Below, one piece after another: positions 10,601 to 22,524 of a stretch of 64,000 bases of DNA (within the stretch, counting starts at the first letter, position 1; every line of letters begins with the position of its first letter). The position numbers and the translations under genes are program-made. The stretch is from Chlorella sorokiniana. Taxonomy: Eukaryota > Chlorophyta > Trebouxiophyceae > Chlorellales > Chlorellaceae. The DNA is taken from assembly GCA_025917655.1 (NCBI GenBank), contig CP084611.1, positions 2,418,001-2,482,000 on the forward strand, in the 5' to 3' direction. The notes below the pieces were generated by a model that was not told where the DNA came from, did no database searches, and worked only from the letters and a program-made list of their open reading frames with translations.

Positions 10601-13284
10601 AGCGGTGGGGGGCCCAACCCCGGCCGGCTGCTGGTGCACGCTCTTGCCACCAGGCAGGGCTGCGGCCCTTGGGTCAGCATGCCAACACGCGTGCGTTCCT
10701 GCAGGGCATCACGTTTGACGAGGTCCGCACTGCCATTCAGCAAGCGCGGATGTCCACAGCGGCGTGGGTTGCAGCGGCGGAGGAGCAGGCAAGCCTTGTT
10801 GCTGGGCAGGCACTGCTGCAAGCATTTGAGGGGTCCAAACGGGTCCTCCATGCAAGTTTCCGCTCCCACTGCGCAGCTCGAGGCGCTCACCGCCGAGGTG
10901 ACGGAGCTGCGAGCCGTCGTGCGGGGCTACAAGGAGGCGGAGCAACGGGTAGGGCGGGCGGGATGGCTGGTGGTTCCCCCATGCATCCCATGCATGCGCG
11001 CCTGCCTCTGTGCGCATGCCTCAAGTGCCCCGTCGTGGGGCACCAACCTGCGGGCCTGCAGCGCGACCTTGCGCGGCGGCGGCGTGAGGAGGAGGCGGCG
11101 GCGGAGCGCAGGAACCCGCTGCAGCAGTACCTTGAGCTGCTGGCCAGCCAGGAGGAGGCCGCCTGGAAGGACTTCCTCATCGGAATGGGGCAGGTGGGGT
11201 GGGGGTGGGGTGGGGTGGGGGCGCGGTGATATGTGTGGGTTGGGGTGGCTTCAGCTGTTCATCGCACCGGCCCCCTGAAGCCGCGGCCCGCCCCCTGTCG
11301 CAGTCTGGCGACGTGCCGCGCCTGTTCAAACACAGCGGCAAGATTCGCAACAAGCAGATGAGCAAGCGCGAGACGGAGAAGCTGGTGAAGGAGGTGTGGA
11401 AGGAGCGCATGGCGGACCCGGGTGAGTGGCGGCGCATGCTGGCGCGCTGCTGTCACCCTGCCATGCATGCTGCGGCTCAACGCGGGCGTACAGCCCGCCC
11501 TTCACGTATGCTCTGTGTCTGAGCACGTGCACCCCCTCCCCACTGCAGCCGCTGCGGCCGGCAAGGCGTGCGAGCTGGTGGAGTTTGTGTTCCAGTGCCT
11601 GCAGAAGCGCGTGGGCATCATGACCGCGGTGGTGGAGGTGGGCTGGAGCAGCGGCACAGACGTGAAGTGGGCCTGGAACAACGTCCAGCGCCTTCTGATC
11701 CTCCAGTGCGCCCGCCCCCCCCGCAGCTGGGCTACAACTTCCTGTACGGCCTGTGGCGCTACCAGTGGGATGCAGACTGCGAGCTGTTCCTGCGCATCCT
11801 GCTGGTACGACAGCAGCCTGTGCCCTGCCTCCTAGCTCCCCCCCACACTTACCCTGAGCCTCCTGCCCGCCTGCAGGGCGAGGTGAAGGAGGATGTGTAC
11901 GTGGCCCAGATCAGGCTGCAGGAGGAGCTGGAGGAGCTGTTTGCCGCCATAGACAAGGCCAAGGGGCAGGCCACGGGCATGATACCCAAGGCAAGGGAGG
12001 ATTCCCTGCACCAGGGTCCCCGCATGCCGCGATTGCCTTGCGACAAGCTTCACTGGTGCACCCCGCGAGGCACACAGAACCCCCCCCATCACACACACAC
12101 ACCCTCCACCTTGTGCCCACCTGGCGCAGGACGACCTCCGCACCGCCTTCCTGGCCTACTTCAAGGTGGGGCAGCCGGGCGGCAAGAGCCTCAAGCGCTT
12201 TGACGAGCTGATGCAGGCGATGGACGAGGACCAGGAGGGGGAGGCGGTGGAGTGGCGCAAGGTGTTCGAGGAGGACCGCGAGTTCAACCAGGGTGCGCGC
12301 CTCCCGCCCAGGGGACAGACCTACCGGCCAACTCTGGGAGCGGGCACCCCGCAGCGTCTACTGTCGCAACGCACGCATGTCGCGACCCCGCTGATCTCTG
12401 CTCAAGAACAGTCTGCCCCTTCTCAGAGCCCCCTCCTTACGCGTGCCCCTCCGCCCCTGTTTCCCCACAACACACCCACCCACCCACCCGCCGCCGCTGC
12501 AGGCGAGTTTGTGGAGGCCATCCGCGACCAGTTTTTGCAGGAGCGGGTGGAGTTCTTCAAGTGGGTTCAAGGGGGAGGGGGCCTGCTTGGGTGCGGCTGC
12601 GTGCTCCATGACCACACCTGAGCACCCGCCCCCACCTGCCCGCCCCCAGGGCCCTGGAGGAGGCTTTGTACGAGGAGTCGGGGCACGAGGAGGAGTGTGG
12701 GCGGGACCACGTGGTGCGCGCTCTGCTCAGGGTGGACGTGGACATGAGCGAGAAGGCCGCAAAGCAGGTGGTGTGGGCGCTGTGGGGGTGGTGTGGGCGC
12801 TGTGGGGGTGGGTCACCTGGGCGGATGAAGGAGGAGAAGGGGGCCTGCATGTGCTGTCGCTGCTTACAGCGGCCTGCAGCAGCCTGTCAGCTCTCTACGA
12901 GCCCCCTCGCGTCATGCTGCCCCCCCCGCAGACCGTGGGCGCCATCTTCGGCGGCGACCTGGACCTGCTCAGCGTGAAGAGCGTGATGCGCAAGCTGTCG
13001 CGCGGAGTGGTGCGCCGCGGCCGCGCCTCCAGCACCAAGGCCAGCGTCATGGGCGCGGCGGCAGCCGGGCTCAAGGGCAAGGCCAAGAAAGGCAAGGGGT
13101 GCTGCAAGCGAGCGCGCTCCGACCACGTGCCGCGCAGCACAGCGTTTCGCAACACAGCTGGGATGACGCAGCAACCATGTGTACCCACGCTGCAGGACTC
13201 AGTGATGCATGCTTGCGGGCGATGGAGGCTCTGCGCCAGGAATGGATCGCCCGTGAGGTGGCTCGCAACACCGGCGGGAGCTGA
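7623..13284 (+). CDS. TSNAXIP1-like coiled-coil protein (ciliary family)
   Basis: The N-terminal third has the look of the TSNAXIP1 N-terminal domain: 'LSKWLEVETQRFN', 'TPLVDFLMLAAARARAIY', 'RLMADVWIGYGSMLDRVL', then a heptad-rich coiled coil (about 8590-8960). The middle is a long Ala/Gln/Glu-rich segment. The C-terminal half has the strongest family blocks: 'FKHSGKIRNKQMSKRETEKL', 'KACELVEFVFQCLQKR', 'YNFLYGLWRYQWDADCELFL', 'GEVKEDVYVAQIRL', and calcium-binding-like acidic stretches ('MDEDQEGEAVEW'). It ends 'WIAREVARNTGGS'. Start chosen at the first ATG, 7623; a frame slip lies near 7860. TSNAXIP1 is known from sperm and cilia, so this suggests the alga makes, or once made, flagella. At least twelve introns are seen. 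Confidence 0.75.
12771..12810 (+). repeat. Exact 20-bp tandem duplication in an intron
   Basis: gtgtgggcgctgtgggggtg is present twice in perfect tandem, immediately after the donor site of an intron of the TSNAXIP1-like gene. Confidence 0.9.
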
Positions 13285-13647
13285 CCGACAGCCCTGGGAC
13301 CCTTACTCTGCCGCGTTTGCAGCAAGCCTGGCATTCGCATACAATTTTCATTCCGTCATTTGCTTTGTTCGCTCAACTATTCACGATGTCATTAAATCAG
13401 AATGTGAGCTGATGGGAGCGCCACGTCTGCTATGCCAGGAGCTTTTTGGGAAGGTGGCGGCACAGCGGCACCTTCATCGCCGCCTCATGGCGATGACATC
13501 ATTCCTCCTGGACGACGGCATGAGCTGGTGCCTCTCATAGATCCATCTTTACGCTTAAGAGTAGCGATTCGGGTTTGGTCACCAGCAGTCAGCGATATTT
13601 ACCCTCCAGGTCTCTCCAGTGCACTAGAGCATACAAGCTCAAGCGAC

Positions 13648-15057
13648 ATGGCAACCGTTGCGCTTTGTGGCCTGGGCGCCATGGGCAAGGTCCGTCCTGC
13701 GGCAGCGAATTGCGGCTCCGCTTCCTGCCCCACTGGCTGCTGGGCTGCGCCTTCTTCACCGTCGCTCGGTGTGACTGCAGGGCATGGCAGCTAGGCTGGC
13801 AGATTCGCTTGCTTCTGGGCAAATTCCTGGCTTCGCTGCTCCGCTGCTGGTGTACAATCGCACCGCGACCGTGGCTCAGCAGTTTGCCGCGGAGACGGCG
13901 GGCGTCAGGGCGGTGGACTCGGTGGCTGAGCTGGCGGGGGCTCGCGTCGTCTTCGCCATGCTGGCAAACGATGCAGCGACAGAAGGGGTGAGCGGCCGAT
14001 GCATGCAGTCCATCGGTGGCGCACTGGCTTGACCTGCGCCCAGGCTTGCCTGTCGCTTGTACGCAGGTGCTGAGGGATTTCCTGGCGGCGCTGACAGCTG
14101 GGGCCAGCCGCGGTCAGCAGCCGCCCATCTTTGTGAATGCAGCCACCATCTTGCCGGCCACAGTGAAGAAGCTGGCGGCCGAGGCGGCCCAGGCTGGTGC
14201 ACTGCTGCTCAACTGCCCCGTATTTGGCAGGCCTGATGCGGCAGCGGCTGGCGCGCTGATTGCGGTCCCGGCGGGGCCGGCCGCTGCTCGCGAGGTCGTG
14301 GCCGCCCTGCTGCCAGCCTGTGCCGGTGAGTAGTGCTGTAGAGGGCTCAAGCAGGCAGGCTTTGAGTAGCCAGCTGTCGCGCATGCCAGGTGCCACCGGG
14401 TCTCTGTCGCCGCCCCCGCCATGCTGCAGGCCGCGGGGTGTGGGACTTGGGCGACGACCCCTCCGCTTCCGCCGCCCTCAAGCTGGTGGGCAACTTCTGG
14501 ATCTGCTCCCAGATCGAGGTGGCGGCGCAGTGCCTGGCGCTGGCGGGCAAGAGCGGCATCGACGACGGCGCGGTGCTGCGCATGCTGGAGGCCTTTATGG
14601 GCAGCCCGATCCCGCTGGGCTACGCCCAGCGCATGGCGGCGGGGGACTACTCCACAGAGGTGGGCAGGGAGGGGGCAGAGGCAGGCCAGCCAGCGACCAA
14701 GCGGGCCGTGTAGGGGCCCTGCAGGGGCTCCACTTTGGTCCGCAGCTCTGGGCTGCCTCTCCACCCCGGCTGCAGGCGCCTGCCAGCGGCCCTGCCCCCA
14801 CCACGCCCCTCCCCACCCCTGTCGCGCCTGCCTGCCCCCCCCAGACCGGGTTCGCCGTGGACCTGGCCCTCAGGACGTGGGCCACATGCGGGCGCTGGCC
14901 GCCGACGCCGCCTGCCCGCTGCCGCTGGCCGACCTGGCCTTCGGCCACCTGCTGCAGGCCAAGGCCAGCCACGGCGGGCAGCTGGACTGGGGGCCATCCA
15001 CCTGGCGGTGCGCCAGTCCGCAGGGCTGCCCCCAACACCAAGGACAGCGGGCAGTGA
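13648..15057 (+). CDS. 3-hydroxyisobutyrate-dehydrogenase-type NAD(P)-dependent beta-hydroxyacid dehydrogenase
   Basis: The protein starts 'MATVALCGLGAMGKGMAARL', the Rossmann GxGxxG signature of the beta-hydroxyacid dehydrogenase family. 'FGRPDAAAAGALIAVPAGP' matches the substrate-loop region and 'LKLVGNFWI' carries the catalytic lysine. Family members oxidise 3-hydroxyisobutyrate, tartronate semialdehyde or glyoxylate-type substrates; the exact substrate cannot be told. Exons are 13648-13689, 13781-13987, 14067-14325, 14430-14659 and 14845-15057, all with GT-AG borders. In the last exon the frame slips at about 14873, 14990 and 15030; each time an extra G or C in a run restores 'LRDVGHM', 'DWGAIH' and 'LPPNTKDSGQ'. 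The total is about 315 residues, slightly above the usual family size. No clear transit peptide is seen, so it may be cytosolic or peroxisomal. Confidence 0.88.
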
Positions 15058-15231
15058 GGGGCAGCCGATGCAGAGCGAAAACAGGCCTTGCAGGGCGTGC
15101 TGCTCTGGCCAACCTGCTGCGCATGCTCGGTTATCAGTCGAGGGTGTGTACAGTGTGTGTGTGAGGTCGGTTGTTGGAGTTCTGTGAGTCAGAGGGCAAC
15201 GGGACATTGCAAGCCATCATGGGCCAGGCCT

Positions 15232-18200
15232 TCACAGCCTGTAAAACTTGGTCTGCCGCCGGCTGCGCTTCCCGCCCGCCTCACTGCCTTCCACCCCGCC
15301 ACCCTCGGCAGTGGCAGCCTGCTTCTTCCGGGCCATGTGGGGCCGCAGTGCCAGCGGGTCGTCACCAACCTCCCCAAGGGCCGCCTGCATTTCAAGGCTC
15401 AACGGCGCGCTCGGCAGCAGCCGCTTGCGGCGCCGCCCGCCGCCACCACCGCCCGCCTGCTTGTCTGCCGACGGCAAAGCCTTGTTGCTGGGCACAGCAG
15501 CAGGCTGCGGCTGCATCTGTACTCCGCTGTTTTCCTTGTCGGCGGCCGGCCTGCAGGGCAGTGGGGCTTGGTAGATTGAGGTCAGCTCTCACGGCAGTCC
15601 ATGCGGTCCTACGTAATCATGTCAACCAACCAAGGCATCACGCTCTGAAGTTCCATCACACACCTGCCCCGCCGTCGAGCATGCTTGGCCACCGCGGCTG
15701 GCGGCACAACAGCTTCCGCCAGCGGCGCAGGCTGACCAGCTGCCTGCTCGCCGGTGTGCATCATCAACCGAGGTGCGTCAGCCTGCGATGGCACACCAGA
15801 AAGCCCCTGCTCCTGCTCCGCTGCTGGTGGCAGCCCAGCAGCCGCTGCCTGAGGGTCGGGCTCCTTTTCGTGCACAGCTGCCGGCAATGCTGGGACTGCC
15901 TGCGTACGTCGCCGTCCCCGACGCAGCTTGTCTGGCAGCGGTTCCGCAGTTGGGCCCTGCTCAGCGGGTGCAGGCGCAGCAGGGCCCTCCTCCAGCAGCG
16001 GTGCAGCGGCGGCAGCTGCGCGCGTCATGCGCCGTGACCGCCGTGACTCGACTTCAGGCGCAGGAGGCGGTTGGGCGGGGGCAGCCGGCGGTGCTTCTGG
16101 CTGACCGCTCGCTGCCTCCCGCTCCTCTTCTTCAGCCTGCTGCGGCACAGCAAACGCCACCTTGCGGGGCCTGCCGCGGGGCGCGCAGCAGCGTTGCACT
16201 GCTCCTGCCCCCGCTCCTCCTCGGGCACAGGAGCCAGCCCAGGCCTGGCTGCAGAGGCAGGCTGCCCCACCCCACCCAGCTCGGCCTGCTCGGCAAAGCG
16301 GCTGCGGCTGCGTGGCACCGATGTCGCCCCGCTGCCGCTGCTGCCGCCATGTCGTCCGCAGCAGCCGCCTGCCGGGCACGCGCCAAGGCAACGTCGTGGG
16401 GCGTGCCGCCCGCTCCACGCCCGTTGCCTTCCGGGGCCGCCTGGCGAGCGGAGGGGGCAGCGAGTCAAGCCGCGCAAGGCATGTCGCGCAATGCACCTCA
16501 TCCGTGATGTTTCCCGGCATGCTGGTTTGCAGCGGCGCGCTTCCAGCGGCCCACCTGCGCCATGCGTGCCGCCAGCGCCCCGGCCCGGACAGCGGCGACC
16601 CGCAGGCCGCCAGCGCGCCCAGCGCCGCCGCCAGCCTGCGCTGCAGCGCCAGGTTCTCCTTGCGCAGCCGCTCCCCCTGCTCCTCCGCCATCTCCAGCTC
16701 CATGCCGCGGTTGGCCTGCGTGCGCGGGTGTGTGTGGGGGGCCCTCAGGTGTTTGTGCGTGTGTGGGGGGTACAGTACCGCGCGTGGATGCCACAAGCAG
16801 CCGGTCAGCGCCCTCGTGTGCAGAAGTCGCCAGGCGGGCGTGCATGCCTGCGCCTTGCGGCCGGCGGCGGCAGTGCAGGCCCTCACCTCCAGCTGAGTCA
16901 CCGCCTCCTGCAGCTGCGCCTCGTACTGGCGGCTGGCTTCCTGCCGGCTGCTGTCGGTGGCATCCCGCAGCGCTGCCAGATCCGCCTCCAGCTGCGCCGC
17001 CCGCTGCAGGGCCGCCTCCGCGGCAGCTTGCGCCGCACCTGCCAGCTGCTGCGCTGCTGCCAGATCAGCATTCAGGGCGGCGGCCCGCTGCTGCTCAGCT
17101 GCACCGCAGGTCTCTGCCTCACGCGCCTGCTGCTGGCTTGCTGCAAGGAGCTGCTCCAGCTCAGCGACCTGCTGCTGCGCAGCCATCAGCAGCGCCTGCG
17201 CACTGGCTGCAGCCTGCTGGGACGCCGCATGCTTTGCCTCGGCGGCTGCCACTCGCTCCTCGGCCTCCCGCTGCTGCTGCTCCCTCTGAGCCTGCTGCTG
17301 CCTGGCCTGCTCCTCCAGCTCCGCCACCCTGCCCTGCAGCTCCAGCAGCCGCCCCGCTGTGCTGGCTGCCTCCTCCCGCAGCTTCTCCAACTCGGCCGCC
17401 GCCTTGGCAGCTTCCAAGCACGCAGCTGCCAGCTGCTCGGCGGCCGCCTCAGACTCGGCCTCTTTGGCCCCGTCCCTGCCGCCCCTGGCCCTGGCCCTGC
17501 GCCCTGCACCCTCGCCCGCCGCCGCCGCCGCCGCCGCCCTCCTCTCCAACGCCTCCACCTCGGCCTCCAGGCGCTGCCGGTAGCTCTCTTCCATGTCGCG
17601 CAGCAGCTGCGCGGGCGTGAGGACGTGGCAGCGGGGGTGCAGGCGTGGTGTGCTGGGCTGCTGCCAGGGGTGGCCAAGAGCTTGACCCCGCCTGCCTGCC
17701 CTGCATGCTGCCTGCCCCATGCAAGCGCAACCTAGCCTCCTAGCACCAGCCGCCCCCCCCCAGCCCACCTGCGCCATCTCCTCCGCCACCTCCTCCCGCA
17801 CCTCCGCCTCCAGCAGCACGCACCGCTCCTGCGCCGCCTGCAGCTCCACCACCAGCCCCTGCACCTGCGCCTGCAGCGCCGCACACGCCTCGTCGCCGCC
17901 CAGCGGGGTGCAGGGCGTGCCCAGCTCGCTGCCAGGGGGCTCTCCCCTCCGGCATCACCCTCCCCGCCACCTCCAAAGCCCTGAACCTCTCCCAGCTGCG
18001 CCGCGACTGAGGCGCCGTCCGTGCAATGTTCCCTCTGCTGCCTCGCAGGCGTATCGCCTTGCGGTGATGAGGCCTCCTGCAAGTCTACAACCTCTGCATC
18101 GCAAACCCCCACCCAGGCAGGAGCCAGGGGCGCTGCCGGCGCCGCTGCCTGTCGGCCTTTCTTGGCCCTGCATGCGTCGGGAATGTGCAGCGGGAGGCTC

Positions 18201-20726
18201 CAGGTTTAGGCGCTTATGCTGGCTGGGCAGCCAGGCTCACTCGCGCTGCGGCTTGCGCGGCAGGTGCTGGCCCGCCCACTCACTTGTTTCCCTGGCCGCG
18301 GGCCTCCGGCGGCAGCGCCGCCTTGCGCTTGAGCTTCTTGATGGCGGGCGAGACAGCTTTGATGGTGCGTCGGGCGCCTCCGCCTGCTGTATGGTGCCAA
18401 TCTGGGTGGCCAGCGCCGCGTACTGCGAGGCGGGGCAGGGAACAGCGTGCGGGACAGCTCACACCTGGCGCTGTCAGGGGGGCGGCGCGCAGCGGCGAGG
18501 CCTCCCCGCCTCGGCAGTCTGCGCAGCATGAGCGGCCGCCTGCCTTGAGCACGTGGGCCGTTTCGTCGTAGTCCCGCGACACCGGCGACACGTTGACGCT
18601 GAGCACCACCTGGCCCCAGCCGTGCAGGGCGTCCCTGCACCACCGCACGCGGTTTGGGAACAAGTCAGGCCTGGGCAGCTTGTTGTCCCTGGAAGACACG
18701 CCGCGGCGGCTGTGGCCGCTGACACGCAGCAACTGCGGCGCTCTCAGCTGTGCCGCCGCTCCCGCACGCCCCCACACACACCTGAACAGGTGCGTGACCT
18801 TGCTTTCTCGGTAGGGCACCACACGCAGGGCGCCCCCTGTGCTGCTGGTTCCAACGCAGGGCCTCCAGGCAGCGGCCCAGCGTCATCAGGCTGCTGTTGA
18901 TGGCCACGCTCTCCCTGCAAGGCCGGCACGCACAGGGCTGGGCAAGCATGCCCCAGGGGGCAGGCAGACTGCAGGCAGCACACTGGCGGGCGCAAGCGCA
19001 AGCGCAAGCGCTCCCGCAAGCGCAAGCGCTCCCGCAAGCGCACGCGCTCCCCCTCCCTCGCCTATTGCTCACTTGAGGCGCACGCCCACGTTGCCCGTGC
19101 GCTGCGCACGCTCCGATCCCGCCAAGTCCACAAACGAGATGCGGCCCAGGCGCTCCTCGCTGGGCCCGCCGCCGCCCTCCTCATCGCCGCTGGCGCCGCC
19201 GTCCCCCCGACGCCTCGCTGGCAAGGCCCTGCTGATGCAGCGTCACCTGCGCGAGGGGCAATGGAGGGCGCTGCGGCTGTGGCTGCCAGCCGCCTGCCGC
19301 CCTGCGGCAGCAGCAGCATTCGCCCGCCAGCGCGCGAGCCCCCAGCCAGCGCACCGTGAAGATGGAGTGCGGCGCGAGGAGCTGTAGTTGAGCCCCGTCT
19401 CGGCGCGCTGGCGCTGGCGGGAGCCTCTGCGCAGCAGCGCGAGCGCCTCACGCGCGCATCCCGCCTCCGCCTCGGACAGCCCCGCCACAAACACGCGGCC
19501 CAGGGCGTCCTCCTTGAGGCGCAGGGCGGCGCGCTGGCCCAGCGGGCCCACCCCGCCTCGTCCAGCAGGTCGTAAATCTGCTCGTTGTACACCTGCGGCC
19601 CAGCAACCGGGGGTGGAGCAGGAGGCGGGCAGGGTGGAGGCGGAGCCTGCCGTGCGGGGAGGCGGGTGGGTACCCCCCGTCCACCCGCGCACCAGTGACT
19701 ACGCAGCAGCGCTGCCCCAGCATCAGACTGGCCGCCCCTTGGCCCCACCTCGAAGTAAGAGACGCGTGCCACGACGGGCTCCACGTGCGTCGCCAGCCCC
19801 GCAAACAGCTCCTCCAGCGCGCGGCATCACCCCGGCTGCTCCCGCGTCCCCTCGATTGTGAACGTCTTGCCCGCCGCCGTGATGCCGTACGCCATTACCA
19901 CGCTGTTGTGCTGCCTGTTGAGCAGCAGGTCGCGCACCTGCAGGGCAGCAGCGTGACACACGGGTCAGCCGGGGGAGCCAGGCGGGGCCTTGCCTCGCGG
20001 CATTCAGGGGGCCAACACGATTGACTGGTCAACAGCGCACAGATGTTTCGCAGAATGTGCCTGCACCCCACCGCCCCTGTCCTCAACCACCCGCACGCGC
20101 ACCAGGGCGCCGCTGTGTGCTCGTAGTACTCGGCCTGGCTGGTGGCGCACTCAAACACACGGGAGAAGGAGTAGGTCTGGCCGCGGTCGCCGCTCTTGTA
20201 GGCCTGGCTGCCCTCAGGTGGTGCGATGGCGATCGAGTACTTGGAGGTGGCATGCACACAGTTCTCGGGCTCCCAGCGCGGCCCCTTGGCCTGCTGCGGC
20301 GGCGCGCCAGGGTGCGGCGCCCCTGCGGTCACCGAGGGCCGGATGCGCACAAACACCTGCAGCTTCTTAAGGTCCAACTCGTGATCCAGCTGCGACCCCG
20401 CAAACAAGCGGGAGCGCGACGGCGCCGCCCTGTCCCTGCCCTTGGCAGCGCAGTCGGGGTCGCCAGCAAAGAGGTCGGTGAGGCTCCTGCACCGGCCGTG
20501 AGAGGGGCAAGACACCGTGGGCAGGGGGAAAATGTGGGCTGACTAACGTGGAAATTTTGTGATGTGATGCTAGGCAGGACAGAGTGACTCACACAGGATG
20601 CAGTTCCTCTGAATCACGGCGAACTGCTTCCTGCTGCGCAACGCTTGCTGCCACGACGTCGGCTGGCAGCAGTTCCACTGCCTCTCCGCCCTCAGCAGCG
20701 TCATGCACCGGCTCAACCGATTCCAT
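15232..20726 (-). CDS. Kinesin motor protein with long coiled-coil tail (kinesin-6-like)
   Basis: An N-terminal acidic exon (20593-20726, 'MESVEPVHDAAEG') joins by a clean donor to 'SLTDLFAGDPD'. The motor domain then shows 'LQVFVRIRPS', the P-loop 'AYGITAAGKTFTIEG', 'VSYFEVYNEQIYDLLDEA', switch I 'LNYSSSR' followed by 'HSIFT' after a frame slip, switch II 'ISFVDLAGSERA', and 'ESVAINSSLMTLGRCLEAL' plus 'VPYRESKVTHLFRD'. A Gln/Ala/Glu-rich coiled coil spans about 16900-17900. The C terminus is basic and Pro/Ala-rich, ending 'RRQTKFYRL'. The P-loop region and the inserted loop before 'QTYSFSRVF' resemble kinesin-6 (MKLP/KIF20), the cytokinesis class, but the class call is tentative. It is transcribed away from NDUFS7 and converges on the dehydrogenase gene. 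Confidence 0.85.
18990..19050 (-). repeat. Short tandem repeat in a kinesin intron
   Basis: About three imperfect copies of an 18-bp unit (cgcaagcgcaagcgctcc) lie between the exon encoding 'SFVDLAGSER' and the exon encoding 'SVAINSSLMT'. They do not continue either exon's reading frame in a family-like way, so they are intronic. Confidence 0.8.
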
Positions 20727-21353
20727 TCCTGCTGCCGTCAAGTAAAGCACAAGGTAAGAGCGCAGTTCGGTTGCTGTCGGTGGCTGCGCCGCTGTGAGGC
20801 TACTCCTACGCTCTCATTCTGTTGACACTTCTGAACGTGTCGAACACTGGGGGATGCACTGTGCGCATGCACCGCGCGCCGGCGCAAGTGCCAAGTTTCC
20901 GCGAAAGTGAGATTGTACCGCCGACGTAGTGCGAGGGAGAGTCTGCAGGCCTGGCGCCACTTATCGGCCTGGCTCTGTGGGTCGGGTGCATTCGCTTTGT
21001 CTGGCGGTGATCTGCACTGGTCTGGAGTATTGTTGCGGTCCCTTAGTTTGCCACCTCCCCTGCTTTCGGGTTCTGTTTGCTGCGGTTTCCAGATAAGGCG
21101 AGCCGTGCTGAGGAATTCACCAGGTTTACTTTCGGCGTAAGCAGCGGGCAGGGTGAGTGCTGGGGGTGAGGGCTGGGTGCGGACTGCGAGGAGCAAGCAG
21201 CAGCGCCCTGCGACGTTCTCGCACCCCACGGGCGGCAGCAATCATGTTAATTGGTTGGTCAAGCTCTGGCCGACGGCCGCCACCCGCCGCTCAGGGGCCG
21301 CTTTCACGTCGGCTCCACCTGCTGTGCCTTGTCCATCTTTTGCGCAGGGAGCC
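20727..21353. promoter_or_regulatory. Divergent promoter region, kinesin / NDUFS7
   Basis: About 630 bp lie between two head-to-head starts. An in-frame stretch upstream of the NDUFS7 ATG, preceded by a possible acceptor (tttgcgcag), could hold an upstream exon with the mitochondrial presequence. Otherwise I see no defined element. Confidence 0.4.
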
Positions 21354-22524
21354 ATGGCGTCCAACAAGGCGCAGTTTGTGGTCAGCAAGGTGGATCAGCT
21401 CGTGAACTGGGTGAGTGGGGTGTAGTGGGCGTGCGTTGTTTTGCGGGCATGACGTTTGGCTGTTGCTTCACCCGCGGACCGGTCGCGATGCTGGGCATGC
21501 CCGTCTTTGCCTTTATGGCGACAAGCTGACAGTCAGTCCTCCTTCTGTCCTTTCTCTTGCAGGCGCGCAAGGGAAGCATCTGGTGAGTTGTCATGGGCGG
21601 GCAAGGCGGTACTGGGCAGTGGCCGCGTGTCAATCGCGGCACCCTCCAGCGCTGATCCCTGTTTGTGTTGCCGCTGTGCTGCGCAGGCCGATGACCTTTG
21701 GTGAGCCTCTGCTCAAGGACAGCGTCGGGTCCATTCAACAGTGGCCTTCCAGGGTAGCCTGCTTGCTTGTGTGCCGTTCTGTTTGTTGCTCAACTTTCTG
21801 CTTGCGCTGATGCCCACCCCTTCAGGCTTGGCGTGCTGCGCTGTGGAAATGATGCACACAGGTACGTTGTTGTAGTTTACTTGCTTGGTTACCTCCTCCC
21901 TTGGCTCCAGGCTTGGCACGCTGCAGCTTTTACGTTAACGGGTGCCCTTTCAACCATGATCGTCACCCCTCCCGCACCCCGCACCCCTCTCCCCGCACCC
22001 TTTCTGCGCACTCTTGGCGTGCCCCGCAGGTGCCGCGCGCTACGACTTTGACCGCTTCGGCATCATCTTCCGGCCCAGCCCGCGCCAGTCTGACTGCATG
22101 ATCGTGGCAGGCACGCTGACCAACAAGATGGCGCCCGCGCTGCGCAAGGTGTACGACCAGATGCCCGAGCCGCGCTGGGTGGTGTCCATGGGCAGCTGCG
22201 CAAACGGCGGCGGCTACTACCACTGTGAGGCACCTGCTACTGCAGCCTGCTGCCTGATGTGGTCCGGCCAGCTTGGGCGCCACCTGCCTTTGCACGTGCA
22301 TCCCTTCTCATGTCCTCCGCGCCCCCGTGCCACCCACCCTGGTCCCCCTGCTCAACCCCCTCCCCCAGACTCCTACTCTGTGGTGCGCGGCTGCGACCGC
22401 ATCGTGCCAGTGGATATCTACGTGCCGGGCTGCCCCCACGGCAGAGGCGCTGCTGTACGGCATGCTGCAGCTGCAGAAGAAGATTGGGCGCACCAAGAAG
22501 ACGCAGGTCTGGTTCAACAAGTGA
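21354..22524 (+). CDS. NDUFS7: NADH:ubiquinone oxidoreductase 20 kDa subunit (NDUFS7/PSST)
   Basis: This is the mitochondrial complex I subunit that holds iron-sulfur cluster N2 next to the quinone site. All four cluster cysteines are present: the '[12 protein letters not shown]' pair, '[11 protein letters not shown]' and '[15 protein letters not shown]'. Exons are 21354-21415 or so (ending 'QLVNW'), 21563-21582 (20 nt), 21687-21700 (14 nt), 21826-21861 (36 nt), 22030-22224 and 22369-22524. All borders are GT-AG and the joined frame reproduces the family sequence '[19 protein letters not shown]'. A frame slip near 22433 is cured by one extra C. The ATG used gives no targeting presequence, so an upstream exon is likely. 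The protein core is about 160 residues and ends '[12 protein letters not shown]'. Confidence 0.95.

Noticed and set aside
16900-17900. Long plus-strand open frames rich in Cys, Leu and Pro
   Set aside because: They are shadows of the kinesin coiled coil on the minus strand, whose Gln/Ala/Glu codons leave other frames open.
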